Part shown: positions 7,232 to 16,451 of the stretch, piece after piece
How positions within the stretch are numbered: the stretch's first letter is position 1
Layout: each line of letters opens with the position of its first letter
Assembly: GCA_965248765.1 (NCBI GenBank)
Contig: CBDFKF010000004.1
Span: 372,001-436,000 of the forward strand
Source: CBDFKF01 sp965248765
GTDB taxonomy: Bacteria > Pseudomonadota > Alphaproteobacteria > VGEJ01
DNA: 64,000 bases
Direction of reading: 5' to 3'
Position numbers and translations under genes: made by a program
Notes under the pieces: model-generated
What the model was told of the DNA's origin: nothing
Database searches by the model: none
What the model saw: the letters and a program-made list of their open reading frames with translations, nothing else

Positions 7232-9058
7232 ATGATGACGTCGAGAGCAGAGCCCAAATCGGACGCCGCGGCGGTTGCCCATGCGCCGGCCTCGCAAATC
7301 GATCCGGTCTTGATGTCGGTGCTGTCGAGCCGCCTCGAGGCCATCATCCGCGAGATGTGCAACACCGTCATGAAGGCGAGCCGCTCTGCCGCGATCAAGA
7401 ATGCGCGCGACATGTCGTGCGGACTGCTCACCTATGACCACCGGTTGATCTGTGTCGAGGAGTCGATGCCGATCCACATCAGCGCGCTTGAGCTCACGAC
7501 CCGGCCGATCACCGAAATCTACGGCGATGACGTCAACGAAGGGGATGCCTTTTTCAACAACAGCCCCTATCACGGCGTCACCCATCACGCCGACATGACG
7601 CTCTGCGTACCGGTGTTCATCGACGGCGAGGCTATGTTTTGGGCGCTCGCGCGCTCGCACCACACGGATACCGGCTCCCACATCCCGACCTCCATCGATG
7701 CCAACGCGGCCACCGTGTACGAGGAGGGAATTCACTTTCCCTGCATGCGGTTCCAGCAGAATTTCGAGGACAACGCGGACTTGATCCGGCTCTGCCGAAC
7801 TGGCATCCGCGTTCCTCACATATTCTACGGGGACTATCGCGCCCAGGTCGCCGCCTGTCGCACTGCCGAGAAGCGCCTCAAAGAACTCGCCGCCAAGTAT
7901 GGCCGGGCGTTGATCGGCGAGTTCATCGAGGAATGGATCGACTATGGCAGGCGCCGGGCGATGGCCGCGATCCGCGAGCTCCCCGCGGGCACGTGGACCT
8001 ACGAGGTGCGCCATGATCCGGTTCCCGGAGTCGCCGAGGACGGCGTCCCCATCAAGGCCGAGGTCACCGTCGATCCCGAAGCCGGTATGATCACGGTCGA
8101 CTTGCGCGACAACCCCGATTGCGTGCCCGGCGGCATCAATCTCTCCGAGGCATGCGCGACCGGATCGTGCCGCATTGGCGTGTTCTACAACCTCGATCCG
8201 ACCATCCCGCACAATGAGGGAAGCGCGAGCAGGGTGGCGGTGCGCTTGGCCGACGGCTGCGTGGTCGGGCGCCCGATCTACCCGACCGGCACCTCCAACG
8301 CGACCATGGGCATCAACGACCGACTCATCAACGCCGTCCAGTGCAGCTTCTCGCAAATGGGCGAGCCCTATGGCCTCGCCGAAGGCGGCGTGGAGTTCTC
8401 ATGTGGCATGGCCGCAATCTCGGGAGTCGATGACCGAAAGGGCCTTGGCTACGAGTACGTCAACTACATCCTGATAGCGCTCTCAGGCGGTCCCGGCAGT
8501 CACGGCCATGACGGTTGGCTCACCTATGAGGCCCCGAACGGTGGCGGCGTCTTGGCTCTCGATTCCATCGAGGTCGATGAGGCCATGTTCCCGGTCCTGG
8601 TCGAAGCCAGGCATATCGCGCGCGATACTATCGGCTGCGGGCAATGGAACGGGGCGCCGGCGACCGAAGGCTCCTACCACTCCCTGAGTGGCCCGATAAC
8701 TATCATTTACTCGAGCGACGGCGACGTGAATCCGTCGCGAGGGGTGCTCGGCGGGCTCGGCGGTCAACCGTCGAGGAACGCCAAGCGCGCAGCTAACGGC
8801 GAGATCGGAAAGCTACCGGCATTCCACATTGAGGTCTGCGAGCCGGGCCAAGCCATGCACTTCCGAAGCGGCGCGGGCGGCGGCTACGGCGATCCGAAGC
8901 GCCGCGATCCGGCGCGCGTCGCCCGCGACGTCAACCGTCGCTGGGTCAGCCAAGACCGCACCGAGGAGATCTATGGCGTGGCCGTCAAGCTCGCTGCCAA
9001 TGGCATCGACTACGTGGTCGATCAGGAGCGCACCGCGGCGCTACGCGCCGGGCCCTAG
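7232..9058 (+). CDS. hyuB: hydantoinase/oxoprolinase subunit B (HyuB-like), paralogue 1
   Basis: This protein of about 608 residues is the HyuB-type catalytic partner of HyuA. Conserved segments include RDMSCGLLTYD, FFNNSPYHGVTHHADM, RDNPDCVPGG and the C-terminal GAGGGYGDP glycine loop. I chose the ATG at 7232; an in-frame ATG at 7178 would add 18 unusual residues overlapping a 7-bp inverted repeat (GCATGCC at 7176 and GGCATGC at 7204). It is divergent from hyuA across about 180 bp that probably holds both promoters. It is closely similar along its length to HyuB2 at 9798-11588, so the pair arose by duplication or parallel acquisition. Confidence 0.9.
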   Translation: MMTSRAEPKSDAAAVAHAPASQIDPVLMSVLSSRLEAIIREMCNTVMKASRSAAIKNARDMSCGLLTYDHRLICVEESMPIHISALELTTRPITEIYGDDVNEGDAFFNNSPYHGVTHHADMTLCVPVFIDGEAMFWALARSHHTDTGSHIPTSIDANAATVYEEGIHFPCMRFQQNFEDNADLIRLCRTGIRVPHIFYGDYRAQVAACRTAEKRLKELAAKYGRALIGEFIEEWIDYGRRRAMAAIRELPAGTWTYEVRHDPVPGVAEDGVPIKAEVTVDPEAGMITVDLRDNPDCVPGGINLSEACATGSCRIGVFYNLDPTIPHNEGSASRVAVRLADGCVVGRPIYPTGTSNATMGINDRLINAVQCSFSQMGEPYGLAEGGVEFSCGMAAISGVDDRKGLGYEYVNYILIALSGGPGSHGHDGWLTYEAPNGGGVLALDSIEVDEAMFPVLVEARHIARDTIGCGQWNGAPATEGSYHSLSGPITIIYSSDGDVNPSRGVLGGLGGQPSRNAKRAANGEIGKLPAFHIEVCEPGQAMHFRSGAGGGYGDPKRRDPARVARDVNRRWVSQDRTEEIYGVAVKLAANGIDYVVDQERTAALRAGP

Positions 9059-9219
9059 CGCCGCTGACTCCCTCCCCCTCGGCAAGGGTTGGGGTAGGGG
9101 TGACTTCGCAACCAGCGACAACGATACGATGCCCGCATCTTGATCGGTGGCCCCTCCCCCCGACCCCCTCCCTCGTTGGGGAGGGGGAGTTATGGCGAAG
9201 CGAGGTGGGGCTGGGGGAA
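9059..9219. repeat. REP-like palindromic CCCTC/GAGGG repeats
   Basis: This non-coding stretch between two convergent genes holds two G/C-run palindromes: CTCCCCCTCGGCAAGGG near 9069, and CCCCCTCCCTCGTTGGGGAG followed by GGGG near 9164-9187. Such elements are widespread between alphaproteobacterial genes and often sit after gene ends. They could end transcription from both sides. Confidence 0.6.
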
Positions 9220-9798
9220 TCAGATGTAGTTCCGCGGCTTTCCACTGAGCACACGGTGGACCATCGGCTCGAACTCCGACAGCGGCAGCGAATCGTAATT
9301 CGGATCGAAGGCGCGTTGATCCCAGCGTTCGCAGAAATCGACGGTTGTCTGATACATCGGATGGTCGCGATGCCGATCGCGAGCGTTGCGATCTTTGCCG
9401 AAGTGATGGAGGTAGTAGTAGCCCTGGAACAGGCCGTGATGCCTCACCAGCCAATAATTGTCCTCTGAGACATAGGGCCTCAGCCACTCCGCGGTCATCG
9501 CGGCGTGATTCTCCGGGCATAGGACCTCGCCGACATCGTGCAGCAGAGCGACGACCGTCATCTCCTCGTCGGCACCGTCGCGCAACGCACGGCTCGCGGT
9601 CTGCAAGCCATGTTCGTGCATATCAACGGGGTGCGCGAAATTGACCCCGCGCAGCCGCGAGAACAATTCCAGTACGCGGCTCGAGAAGCCCTCGTCGTAC
9701 GTGGCGACGGTCTCATTGACGAGTTCATAGTCCTCCGGCGTCGAGTCGCTCATGCGCACGAAGCTTACGATCCGATCTGTCACCGCTTCCTCCGACAT
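9220..9798 (-). CDS. HD-domain protein, possible PhnZ/TmpB/MIOX-type oxygenase or phosphohydrolase
   Basis: This 192-residue protein has the HD signature ALLHDVGE, preceded by MHEHGLQTA, with further His pairs in NHAAMTAEWL and VRHHGLF and a late Asp in ERWDQRAFD. That spread of metal-ligand candidates, including the late Asp, resembles the HD-type di-iron oxygenases acting on aminophosphonates or inositol more than simple phosphohydrolases, but I cannot settle this by eye. Its start overlaps the stop of hyuB2 as TGATG, so the two are translationally coupled and probably act in one pathway. Confidence 0.65.
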   Translation of the reverse strand: MSEEAVTDRIVSFVRMSDSTPEDYELVNETVATYDEGFSSRVLELFSRLRGVNFAHPVDMHEHGLQTASRALRDGADEEMTVVALLHDVGEVLCPENHAAMTAEWLRPYVSEDNYWLVRHHGLFQGYYYLHHFGKDRNARDRHRDHPMYQTTVDFCERWDQRAFDPNYDSLPLSEFEPMVHRVLSGKPRNYI

Positions 9799-11588
9799 CA
9801 GCCCACTCCCCTTAGTTCGGCCGTGCGCGGCTCATCGACCTCGTGATCGACGCCGTTGACCGCAAGCTTGAGCGCGACTTTGTAGATCTCCTCGGCCCGC
9901 CCCTTGCTCAGCCAGCGCCGGTTGACGTCCTTGGCGACCTGCGCCGGATCGCGCAGTGTGGGATCGCCATAGCCCCCGCCTGCGTTCATGCGAAAAACAA
10001 TAGCCTCGCCGGGCCGGATACTATCCTGGTGAAACGACGGGAGCTTCTCGAGCTCGCCATTGGCGTGGCGCTTCCAATTGCCCGCGGGCGCCGCGCTGGT
10101 GCCACCGAGCACGCCCTTAGGTGCGTTAACGTCGCCGTCGCTGCAATAGGCCACCGTCATATCACCCGACAACGTGCCAAAGCTGCCCATGATGGCCGGC
10201 GCGCCGTTCCACTTACCGCCGCCCATAGTGTCCTCTGAGACGTACCGCGACCCGAAGATGATCGGGTACATTCCCTCGTCGATCTCGATCGAATCGAGAC
10301 AGCAAACACCGCCGCCGTCGGGCGCCTCGTAGGTAAGCCAGCCGTCATGGCCGTGGAGGCCCGGGCCGCCTGAGAGCCCGGCGATGAGTTGATTGATGTA
10401 GGGCACGTCCTCAGCCGGACGCTCATCAACGCCCGAGAACACGGCCATACCGGCGCAAAAGTCTCCTCCGCCCTCGGCCAGGCCAAAGGGCTCGCCCATT
10501 TGAGCAAAGCAGCATTGAATGGCATTGATCAGCCGGTCATTGACGTTGGTGGTGGCGACCGAAGTCCCGGCCGGGTAGGTCGGCCGCCCCACAACACAGC
10601 CGTCGCGCAACAGGGTCTTCACGCGGCTCGCGCTGCCGGCATTGTGGGGGATGGTTGGATCGAGGTTGTAGAACACCCCGATTCGACACGAGCCGGTCGC
10701 ACAGGCCTCCGACAAGTTGATGCCGCCGGGCACGCAGTCGGGGTTGTCGCGCACATCGACGGTGATCATGCCCTCGTCGGGATCGACGGTGACCGTTGCC
10801 TTGATCGGCACGCCCTCGTCCGCGACACCCGGCACCGGATCGTGGGTCGCACTGTAGCTCCACGTGCCGGCCGGCAGCTCCTTGATGGCGGCGATGGCGC
10901 GGCGCCGGCCATAGTCCATCCATTCCTCGACGAAGGCCTTGATGGTCTCGACTCCATAGCGGTTGATCAGCTCATGGAGGCGGCGCTCGCCCGTGCGGCA
11001 GGCACCGACCTGTGCACGGTAGTCGCCGTACCAGATCTTGCTCACGCGAATCTTGTGCAGGCCGATGCGCACGATGTCGGCCTTGTCTTCGAAGTTCTCC
11101 TGAATACGGACGCAAGGGAAATGCACGCCCTCCTGGTAGAGCTCCGCGGCGTAGGGCAGATAGGTCGTGGGTTCGGGTGCGCCCACATCGGCGTGGTGCG
11201 AGCGCGATAGGGTCCAGAACAACGGCTCGCCGTCATAGAACACCGGCACCGACAGTGTCATGTCGGCGTGGTGCGTAACTCCGTGGTAGGGGCTGTTGTT
11301 GAAGAAGGCATCGCCTTCCTTGACGTCGTCGAACAGCTCGGTATTGGGCCCAGTCGTGAGCTCGAGCGCGGAGACGTGAATCGGCATCGCCTCCTCGACA
11401 CTGATCAACCGGTGGTCATAGGTCAGAACCCCGCACGACATGTCGCGGGCGTTCTTGATAACCGCCGACCGACTTGCCTTCATCACGGTGTTGGACATCT
11501 CGCGGATGATGGCCTCGAACCGGCTCGATAGAACCGTCATCAACACCGGATCGATCTTGTTCGAGGACGCCTCGGTCCCGTCGTTCAT
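9798..11588 (-). CDS. hyuB: hydantoinase/oxoprolinase subunit B (HyuB-like), paralogue 2
   Basis: This 596-residue HyuB-family protein has the same conserved blocks as paralogue 1 (FFNNSPYHGVTHHADM, RDNPDCVPGG, NAGGGYGDP). Differences cluster in the segment after the ADM block, roughly residues 115-135, consistent with a different substrate or partner. The ATG at 11588 is preceded by GGGAGCGGAG. No second HyuA is present in the window, so one HyuA may serve two HyuB subunits. The gene is coupled to the HD-domain gene downstream and divergent from the SDR pair at 11749. Confidence 0.9.
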   Translation of the reverse strand: MNDGTEASSNKIDPVLMTVLSSRFEAIIREMSNTVMKASRSAVIKNARDMSCGVLTYDHRLISVEEAMPIHVSALELTTGPNTELFDDVKEGDAFFNNSPYHGVTHHADMTLSVPVFYDGEPLFWTLSRSHHADVGAPEPTTYLPYAAELYQEGVHFPCVRIQENFEDKADIVRIGLHKIRVSKIWYGDYRAQVGACRTGERRLHELINRYGVETIKAFVEEWMDYGRRRAIAAIKELPAGTWSYSATHDPVPGVADEGVPIKATVTVDPDEGMITVDVRDNPDCVPGGINLSEACATGSCRIGVFYNLDPTIPHNAGSASRVKTLLRDGCVVGRPTYPAGTSVATTNVNDRLINAIQCCFAQMGEPFGLAEGGGDFCAGMAVFSGVDERPAEDVPYINQLIAGLSGGPGLHGHDGWLTYEAPDGGGVCCLDSIEIDEGMYPIIFGSRYVSEDTMGGGKWNGAPAIMGSFGTLSGDMTVAYCSDGDVNAPKGVLGGTSAAPAGNWKRHANGELEKLPSFHQDSIRPGEAIVFRMNAGGGYGDPTLRDPAQVAKDVNRRWLSKGRAEEIYKVALKLAVNGVDHEVDEPRTAELRGVG

Positions 11589-11629
11589 GGTGTCGTCTCC
11601 GCTCCCTCGTGCTCGCCCAGCGTCATTCT

Positions 11630-11720
11630 GCGGTTGCGTTCAACCGGGTACAAGGCGATTCCGCGGGACAAGTGCCGGGAAGCGGCGGTCCGGCCTGCGC
11701 TAGTATGGATACGCAACCGC
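11630..11720. promoter_or_regulatory. operator-like inverted repeats in the hyuB2/SDR divergent region
   Basis: A 16-bp inverted repeat, CGGTTG-CGTT-CAACCG, lies at 11631-11646. The 10-mer GCGGTTGCGT at 11630-11639 recurs as its complement ACGCAACCGC at 11711-11720, 71 nt away. Two related half-sites between divergent starts at 11588 and 11749 suggest a shared regulator. No regulator gene is encoded nearby. Confidence 0.35.
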
Positions 11721-11748
11721 CATTTGCGAGAAGCCAAGGGAGTTGGCG

Positions 11749-12531
11749 ATGAGCCTCATGGACTTCACCAGCAAGCGCGTCTTAATCACCGGCAGCACGA
11801 TGGGTATCGGCTATGGCGCCGCTGAGGCATTCCGCGAGGGCGGTGCGCGAGTCGCCATCAACGGGCGTTCCGCCGAAGGGGTAAACCGAGCGATCGACAC
11901 CCTAGGCGGAGGGCCGGCCCTCGCAGCCGCACCCGGCGATCTCAGCAGCGTTGCGGTGTGCCAGGACGTCGTGCGGCGGGCGGTCGAGGCCTTCGGCGGG
12001 CTCGACTGTCTCGTCAACAACACCGGAATCTGTCCCCTCGCCTACCCCGAGGAGGTGACCGAAGACCATTGGGACGAAGTGGTTCGGGTCAATCTACGGT
12101 CCGCCTTCTTCTGTGCCCAAGCCGCCCTGCCGGCGCTCCGTGAATCGAAGGGCAACATCATCAACATCGCCTCCATCGCCGGGCTGTGCGCAGGGCCCAC
12201 CGACAGTACCGTCTACGCAATCACCAAGGGCGGCCTGGTCCAGATGACACGCGCGATGTCGGTCGAGCTCGCGCTCGACGGTGTGCGCGTCAACTGTGTC
12301 TGCCCGGGCTACATCAACACGCCGCTGTGCCAGCTCGAAAACGAGCAGACCGGCGGCCAGATTGACCGCTTCGTCGCGTCGGGGACACCGATGAAGCGCA
12401 TCGGGGCGGTCGAGGAATGCGTCGCCACCATCCTCTATTTCGCGTGGGACCGCGCGAGCTATTGCACCGGCTCGATCCTGTCGGTCGACGGCGGCAACGC
12501 CGCCGCCGCGAGTATGGGCGGGCGAAACTAA
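11749..12531 (+). CDS. short-chain dehydrogenase/reductase (SDR)
   Basis: This classical SDR of about 260 residues would oxidise or reduce an alcohol/carbonyl with NAD(P). The cofactor loop is TGSTMGIGYG near residue 14. The catalytic Ser lies in NIASIAG and the Tyr-Lys pair in YAITKGG, so it looks active. The ATG at 11749 follows AAGGGAG; a TTG six bases upstream is less likely. The gene after it is a second SDR 35 bp downstream that lacks the catalytic Lys, so the two may form a hetero-oligomer. It is divergent from hyuB2. Confidence 0.88.
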   Translation: MSLMDFTSKRVLITGSTMGIGYGAAEAFREGGARVAINGRSAEGVNRAIDTLGGGPALAAAPGDLSSVAVCQDVVRRAVEAFGGLDCLVNNTGICPLAYPEEVTEDHWDEVVRVNLRSAFFCAQAALPALRESKGNIINIASIAGLCAGPTDSTVYAITKGGLVQMTRAMSVELALDGVRVNCVCPGYINTPLCQLENEQTGGQIDRFVASGTPMKRIGAVEECVATILYFAWDRASYCTGSILSVDGGNAAAASMGGRN

Positions 12532-12566
12532 AGCGGCGAGCGGCGAGCGGCGAGGAGGTGACGACT

Positions 12567-13265
12567 ATGCGGATGGACTTCAAGGGCAAGCGGATCCTGG
12601 TCACCGGCGGCACGAAGAGTGTTGGCCGGGCCGCGGTCGAGGGTTTCGCCGCGCTCGGCGCAACGGTCGCTGTGGGCGGCCGCACGGCGCCAGCCGTCGA
12701 ACGGACGATAAATGAACTAGGAGATAGCGGACGGTTGATCCCCGCCGAGGGCGATCTCTCACAGGTCGTGGAATGCGAGCGCGTCGTCGATGGCGCGGTG
12801 GCCGCGCTCGGCGGGCTCGACGTGCTCGTCAACGGCGCCCAGCGTCGTGACGACAAGCCCATCGACGCCGTCACCGAAGACTTCTGGGAAGCGATGCTCG
12901 CGGTCAATCTTAAAGCGACCTTTTTCTGCGCGAAGTTCGCCACCCCGGCGCTACGCGAATGCCGGGGCTGCATCATCAATATCGCCTCGACCTTGGGGCT
13001 CGCCGCCGGCCCCGATGGCAGCACCGTCTATGGCGCGACCCAAGGGGGTATCGTGCAAATGAGCCGGGTGCTCGCGCTTGCGTATGGACGGGATGAGATT
13101 CGCGCCAACACCGTCTGCCCGGGCTGGACAGAAGCGGTCCCGTTGGGCCGCGCTGGCACGCTCGAAGAAGGAGCGGCGGCGGTTCTCGCGCTGGCGTGGG
13201 ACGGCGCCGGCTACACCACTGGCGCGACGCTCGTGGCCGACGGCGGCTTCGCCTCCGGCCATTGA
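12567..13265 (+). CDS. SDR-family protein lacking the catalytic lysine
   Basis: This 232-residue protein starts at an ATG 8 nt after GAGGAGG. The cofactor loop TGGTKSVGRA and the Ser in NIASTLG are present. However, the active-site pattern reads Y155-G-A-T-Q159, with Gln in place of the Lys required in classical SDRs, and the usual NNAG motif is NGAQ. It sits in an apparent operon with the intact SDR at 11749, so a structural or regulatory partner role is plausible. Weak activity or different chemistry is also possible. The CGGCGAG repeats just upstream (about 12534-12555) include the ribosome site. Confidence 0.82.
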   Translation: MRMDFKGKRILVTGGTKSVGRAAVEGFAALGATVAVGGRTAPAVERTINELGDSGRLIPAEGDLSQVVECERVVDGAVAALGGLDVLVNGAQRRDDKPIDAVTEDFWEAMLAVNLKATFFCAKFATPALRECRGCIINIASTLGLAAGPDGSTVYGATQGGIVQMSRVLALAYGRDEIRANTVCPGWTEAVPLGRAGTLEEGAAAVLALAWDGAGYTTGATLVADGGFASGH

Positions 13266-13278
13266 GCCGGATGCTGGC

Positions 13279-14133
13279 TTACTGCTGAGCGTCGCGGAAG
13301 AACAGAAGTCGCAGCGCCAGCACGACGATGACGATGCTCACGAACGTGACCAGCGTGCTCATACCGTAGATCAGTGGTATCGAGCTCTGATGCGCCGTGC
13401 TCTCCGCCCACAGGTGGAGCGGCAGCGTCATCTGACCGGCGCGCATGTAGATGCTGAGTGGCAGCTCGTTGAACGACAACAAGAAGCCGAAGAAGCCTGA
13501 GGCGATGATGCCCGGCCGCAAGAGCGGCACCTCGATCTGCCAGAAGCGTTGCCAGCCGGTCGCCCCGAGGTCCGATGCCGCCTCGTTCATCCGAATATCG
13601 AAGCGCGAAGAGACCACCAGCATCGCCAGCAACGCGAACGGGAAGGCCCACACGAAATGGGCCAGGATCAGGGACCAGTTGCCGAGCTTCACGCCGATGA
13701 AGGCGCGATAGAACATGAACATCGAGACCCCGGTCACCAGCCCCGGCACGAACAGCGGCGCGAGGTAGGCGGCGAGCAAACCGCCGCGCCGGCGCAGCTG
13801 CGGCAGGGCGCGGCCGACCATGGTCGCTGCGATCATGCATAAGATCGACACGACCACCCCGAGAACCAGGCTTCGCTCCAGCGGGTTCCACCACCGCAGG
13901 TCGCCGGAGAACAGGGCATCGTACCATTCCAAGCTCAGCGGATACGGCACGCCGGTCAACGGCCGCGAGCTGACGGACATGACTGCGAGCCAGACGATCG
14001 GGATATAGATCAGCGAGAGCCAGACGTAGCCGATCGCGATCCCGAACGGCCGCGCAATCCGCATCACGCGGTCGATCGTGAGACCGCCGCGGCGGGTGTG
14101 ACGGGGCACCGCAGTGGCCGTGAGCGCTGTCAT
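13279..14133 (-). CDS. ABC transporter permease, PotC-like, second importer
   Basis: This 284-residue membrane protein belongs to the second PotDBC-type importer. The EAA loop reads NEAASDLGATGWQRFW, and about six hydrophobic segments are present. The start is the ATG at 14133, overlapping the stop of the upstream permease as ATGA; longer upstream frames are read-through of the neighbour. It closely resembles the permease at 4113-4988, suggesting that the two importers are related. Confidence 0.87.
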   Translation of the reverse strand: MTALTATAVPRHTRRGGLTIDRVMRIARPFGIAIGYVWLSLIYIPIVWLAVMSVSSRPLTGVPYPLSLEWYDALFSGDLRWWNPLERSLVLGVVVSILCMIAATMVGRALPQLRRRGGLLAAYLAPLFVPGLVTGVSMFMFYRAFIGVKLGNWSLILAHFVWAFPFALLAMLVVSSRFDIRMNEAASDLGATGWQRFWQIEVPLLRPGIIASGFFGFLLSFNELPLSIYMRAGQMTLPLHLWAESTAHQSSIPLIYGMSTLVTFVSIVIVVLALRLLFFRDAQQ

Positions 14134-15020
14134 CGCCGCAAGCTTTCGAACACATGCGCGATGCCGCCGGACCGCCGGAGGACAAGCCACAGGGCGAGCT
14201 GGAACAGGGCAACGAAGAGCAGCGCGAAGGCCGATACCGCCGCCGCGACCGGGTAGTTCAGCACCGAGAACAGGCTGTTGATCTCCGAGCTCAACATCAG
14301 CACCGCCCCGCCGCCAACCGTTTGCGGCACGACCGTATCGCCCATCATCGGCACGAAGGTGAAGATCATACCGGCAACGATACCGGGCAGCGACAGCGGC
14401 AAGATGACGTACCAAAAAGTATGGAAGCTGCCCCCGCCCAAGTCCCGGCTCGCTTCGAGCAGATCATCGTCGATCAGTGTGATCGACAGGAAGATCGGCC
14501 ATACCATGCTCGGGAAGTACGGGCCGAGAAAGCCAAAATGAACCGCCTGCTCTGAGAACAGCAGCCAGTCGAGCGACTCGTCGATGATGCCGATCTCCAA
14601 CAAAACGGTGTTGATCAGCCCGTTTCTACCAAGGATCACGCGCCACACGATGGTCCGCGACGCCGGGCTCAGGAAAAACGGGACGGTGAGCGCGGTGAAC
14701 GTCGCGAGCTTCAACAGCGGTGAGCGCGCCGATTTTGCGAGCCACAACGCAAAAGGATAGGCGACGACAAGCTCGATCACCGTGACCGTCACGGTGATGC
14801 GTGCGGACCGCAGCAAGACGTGCCAGCCGGCGTGGCTGAACGTCGACTCGTAGGCCGCGAGCGTCGGCTCGAAGATAAAGGTGACACCGCGACTGCGGAA
14901 AAACGAGAAGACAACGATGCCCAGCACCGGCACCAGCACGCCGATTACCCAAACGATCGTGAACGGCGCGAGAAAGCCGCCGCCCGCAGTCAGCCGGCGT
15001 AGACGCGGTAGGGGATGCAT
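14130..15020 (-). CDS. ABC transporter permease, PotB-like, second importer
   Basis: This 296-residue membrane protein carries the EAA loop EASRDLGGGSFHTFW. I chose the ATG at 15020, which starts just before the first membrane segment, although the ribosome site is weak; an ATG at 15056 would add 12 residues. It lies between the binding-protein gene and the PotC-like gene and overlaps the latter by 4 bp. It is the counterpart of the permease at 3169-4116. Confidence 0.87.
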   Translation of the reverse strand: MHPLPRLRRLTAGGGFLAPFTIVWVIGVLVPVLGIVVFSFFRSRGVTFIFEPTLAAYESTFSHAGWHVLLRSARITVTVTVIELVVAYPFALWLAKSARSPLLKLATFTALTVPFFLSPASRTIVWRVILGRNGLINTVLLEIGIIDESLDWLLFSEQAVHFGFLGPYFPSMVWPIFLSITLIDDDLLEASRDLGGGSFHTFWYVILPLSLPGIVAGMIFTFVPMMGDTVVPQTVGGGAVLMLSSEINSLFSVLNYPVAAAVSAFALLFVALFQLALWLVLRRSGGIAHVFESLRR

Positions 15021-15077
15021 GGAAAGTGAGCCCACCCGCCAGGGACGACCGGGCAAGCGCCCGGCCGTCCCCTCCGG

Positions 15078-16274
15078 TCAGGTGTTCATGAAGCGAGCCA
15101 TCTCGCGCTCGTGCTCGGCGAGCGTATCGGGCACCGCGAGGAACCAGAACGAGGGGTTGGAATACTTGAACTTGAGCTTGTCCAAGTTGTCCGAGATCGC
15201 CTTGATGTCCTCGGCGGCGTAGTCGCGTTCCTTGGCCCAGTCGAGGGCGAGGTCGGGTCGCGGTGTGGCATACCCGCGCAACGGCCCCAGCAACGCCCCG
15301 TAGGCGCCTCCGCAGAACCAGTCGAAGGCGGCATAGATCTCATCAAGGTTGCCGCGGTCCTCCGCTTGACTGGGGATGAATCCGGCAGCCATCCACTTGA
15401 TGTAGAACTCAGGCGTCCAGGCGTACTCGATGTCTGCGCCCTGCTTGCGCGATTCCTTGACCGCCGGCTCCCAGCACACTTGCGCCAACGTCTCGCCATT
15501 GACGAAGTTGGAGATCTGGTCGTCGAACGTCGACCAGTACGTACGGAACTGGCCCGCCTTCTTGCGCTCGATCATCCAGTCGGCGACCGACGCCACCTCG
15601 GCCGCGGTCATGTTCTCGGGTTTATCAATGGTGGCAAGGTTGTGGTACTTCATGTAGGCCGCTGCGAACGTCAGCGTGTAGAAGTTGTCGCCGACGGCCG
15701 ATTGGCCGAGCGTCTGCTCGTTGTCGAACACCAGATTCCACGAGACTTCCTCGGGCGGCCGGGGCAGGCCGAGCTTTTCCGGGAAGTAGCCGAACGTATC
15801 GGCATTCATGTACATCGGCACGCCCCACAGCACATCGGTCGACATGCCCGACAGCTGCGGGTTGCTTTTGACGCCCGCTTGGACGCCACCCCAGTTGGGA
15901 ATGCGGCTCTGGTCGATCGGGATGATCCAGTCGCCCTCGACCAGTGGGCCCTGTACGCCCGCCAGCATCGAGATGATGTCGTAGCGCGAGCCGGCGTCGT
16001 TGACCATGACGTCGTTGAAGAACACGCCCGGATCATCCTTCAAGAGGCTGAACTCCATCTTCAGCCCGGTGTCCTTCTCGAACTGCGTCCAATCGCCCGG
16101 AATCAGCGTTGAGGCGCCGCCCAAGAGCCTGATCGTGCCAGGCTTGTAGTCGGCCTTGGCTTGGCGCGTGAGCCCCTTGGCAATCATCGGCGCCGCGGTG
16201 ATCGCGGCGGTTGCGCCCGCGGCGCGCTTTACGAAGCGCCGGCGGGAAATCTTCGTTTTGTGTGACGTGGCCAT
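15078..16274 (-). CDS. ABC transporter extracellular binding protein, PotD-like, Tat-exported, second importer
   Basis: This 398-residue protein starts at the ATG at 16274 after a strong GGGAGGGAAGAGG site. A Tat signal (SRRRFVKRA, about residues 10-18) is followed by a hydrophobic Ala/Ile-rich stretch ending near RQAKAD. The mature part is a family 1 solute-binding protein related to that at 1922 (shared segments such as the DDPGVFFNDV/TDPGVFIRDV region). It heads a minus-strand operon with the permeases at 14130 and 13279 and is divergent from the dimethylformamidase-like genes, which hints that it delivers their substrate. Confidence 0.88.
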   Translation of the reverse strand: MATSHKTKISRRRFVKRAAGATAAITAAPMIAKGLTRQAKADYKPGTIRLLGGASTLIPGDWTQFEKDTGLKMEFSLLKDDPGVFFNDVMVNDAGSRYDIISMLAGVQGPLVEGDWIIPIDQSRIPNWGGVQAGVKSNPQLSGMSTDVLWGVPMYMNADTFGYFPEKLGLPRPPEEVSWNLVFDNEQTLGQSAVGDNFYTLTFAAAYMKYHNLATIDKPENMTAAEVASVADWMIERKKAGQFRTYWSTFDDQISNFVNGETLAQVCWEPAVKESRKQGADIEYAWTPEFYIKWMAAGFIPSQAEDRGNLDEIYAAFDWFCGGAYGALLGPLRGYATPRPDLALDWAKERDYAAEDIKAISDNLDKLKFKYSNPSFWFLAVPDTLAEHEREMARFMNT

Positions 16275-16369
16275 GCCTCTTCCCTCCCAGTGGCACCGCA
16301 TTCGTGGCAACGCAATTTGATGGCAACGATGGTGCGACGGTGGGTAGACCGAGTCAACCTGGGCGCACT

Positions 16370-16386
16370 GAGAACGGCGGGTTCTC
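16370..16386. promoter_or_regulatory. inverted repeat GAGAAC-N5-GTTCTC in a divergent promoter region
   Basis: A perfect 6-bp-arm inverted repeat with a 5-nt centre lies midway in the 177-bp gap between the divergent binding-protein (16274) and formamidase small-subunit (16452) genes. It is a plausible operator controlling both directions, inferred from position and symmetry. Confidence 0.35.
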
Positions 16387-16451
16387 GCCTTCCCCCGCAA
16401 AGCCTGTCATCTTTGCTCCAATCGGCTGGCACACCAGGGGGGAAAGCACGA

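Noticed and set aside
9059..9219. CRISPR or small RNA in the G/C-run repeat region
   Set aside because: Only two irregular palindromes with no spaced direct repeats; fits REP-like elements.
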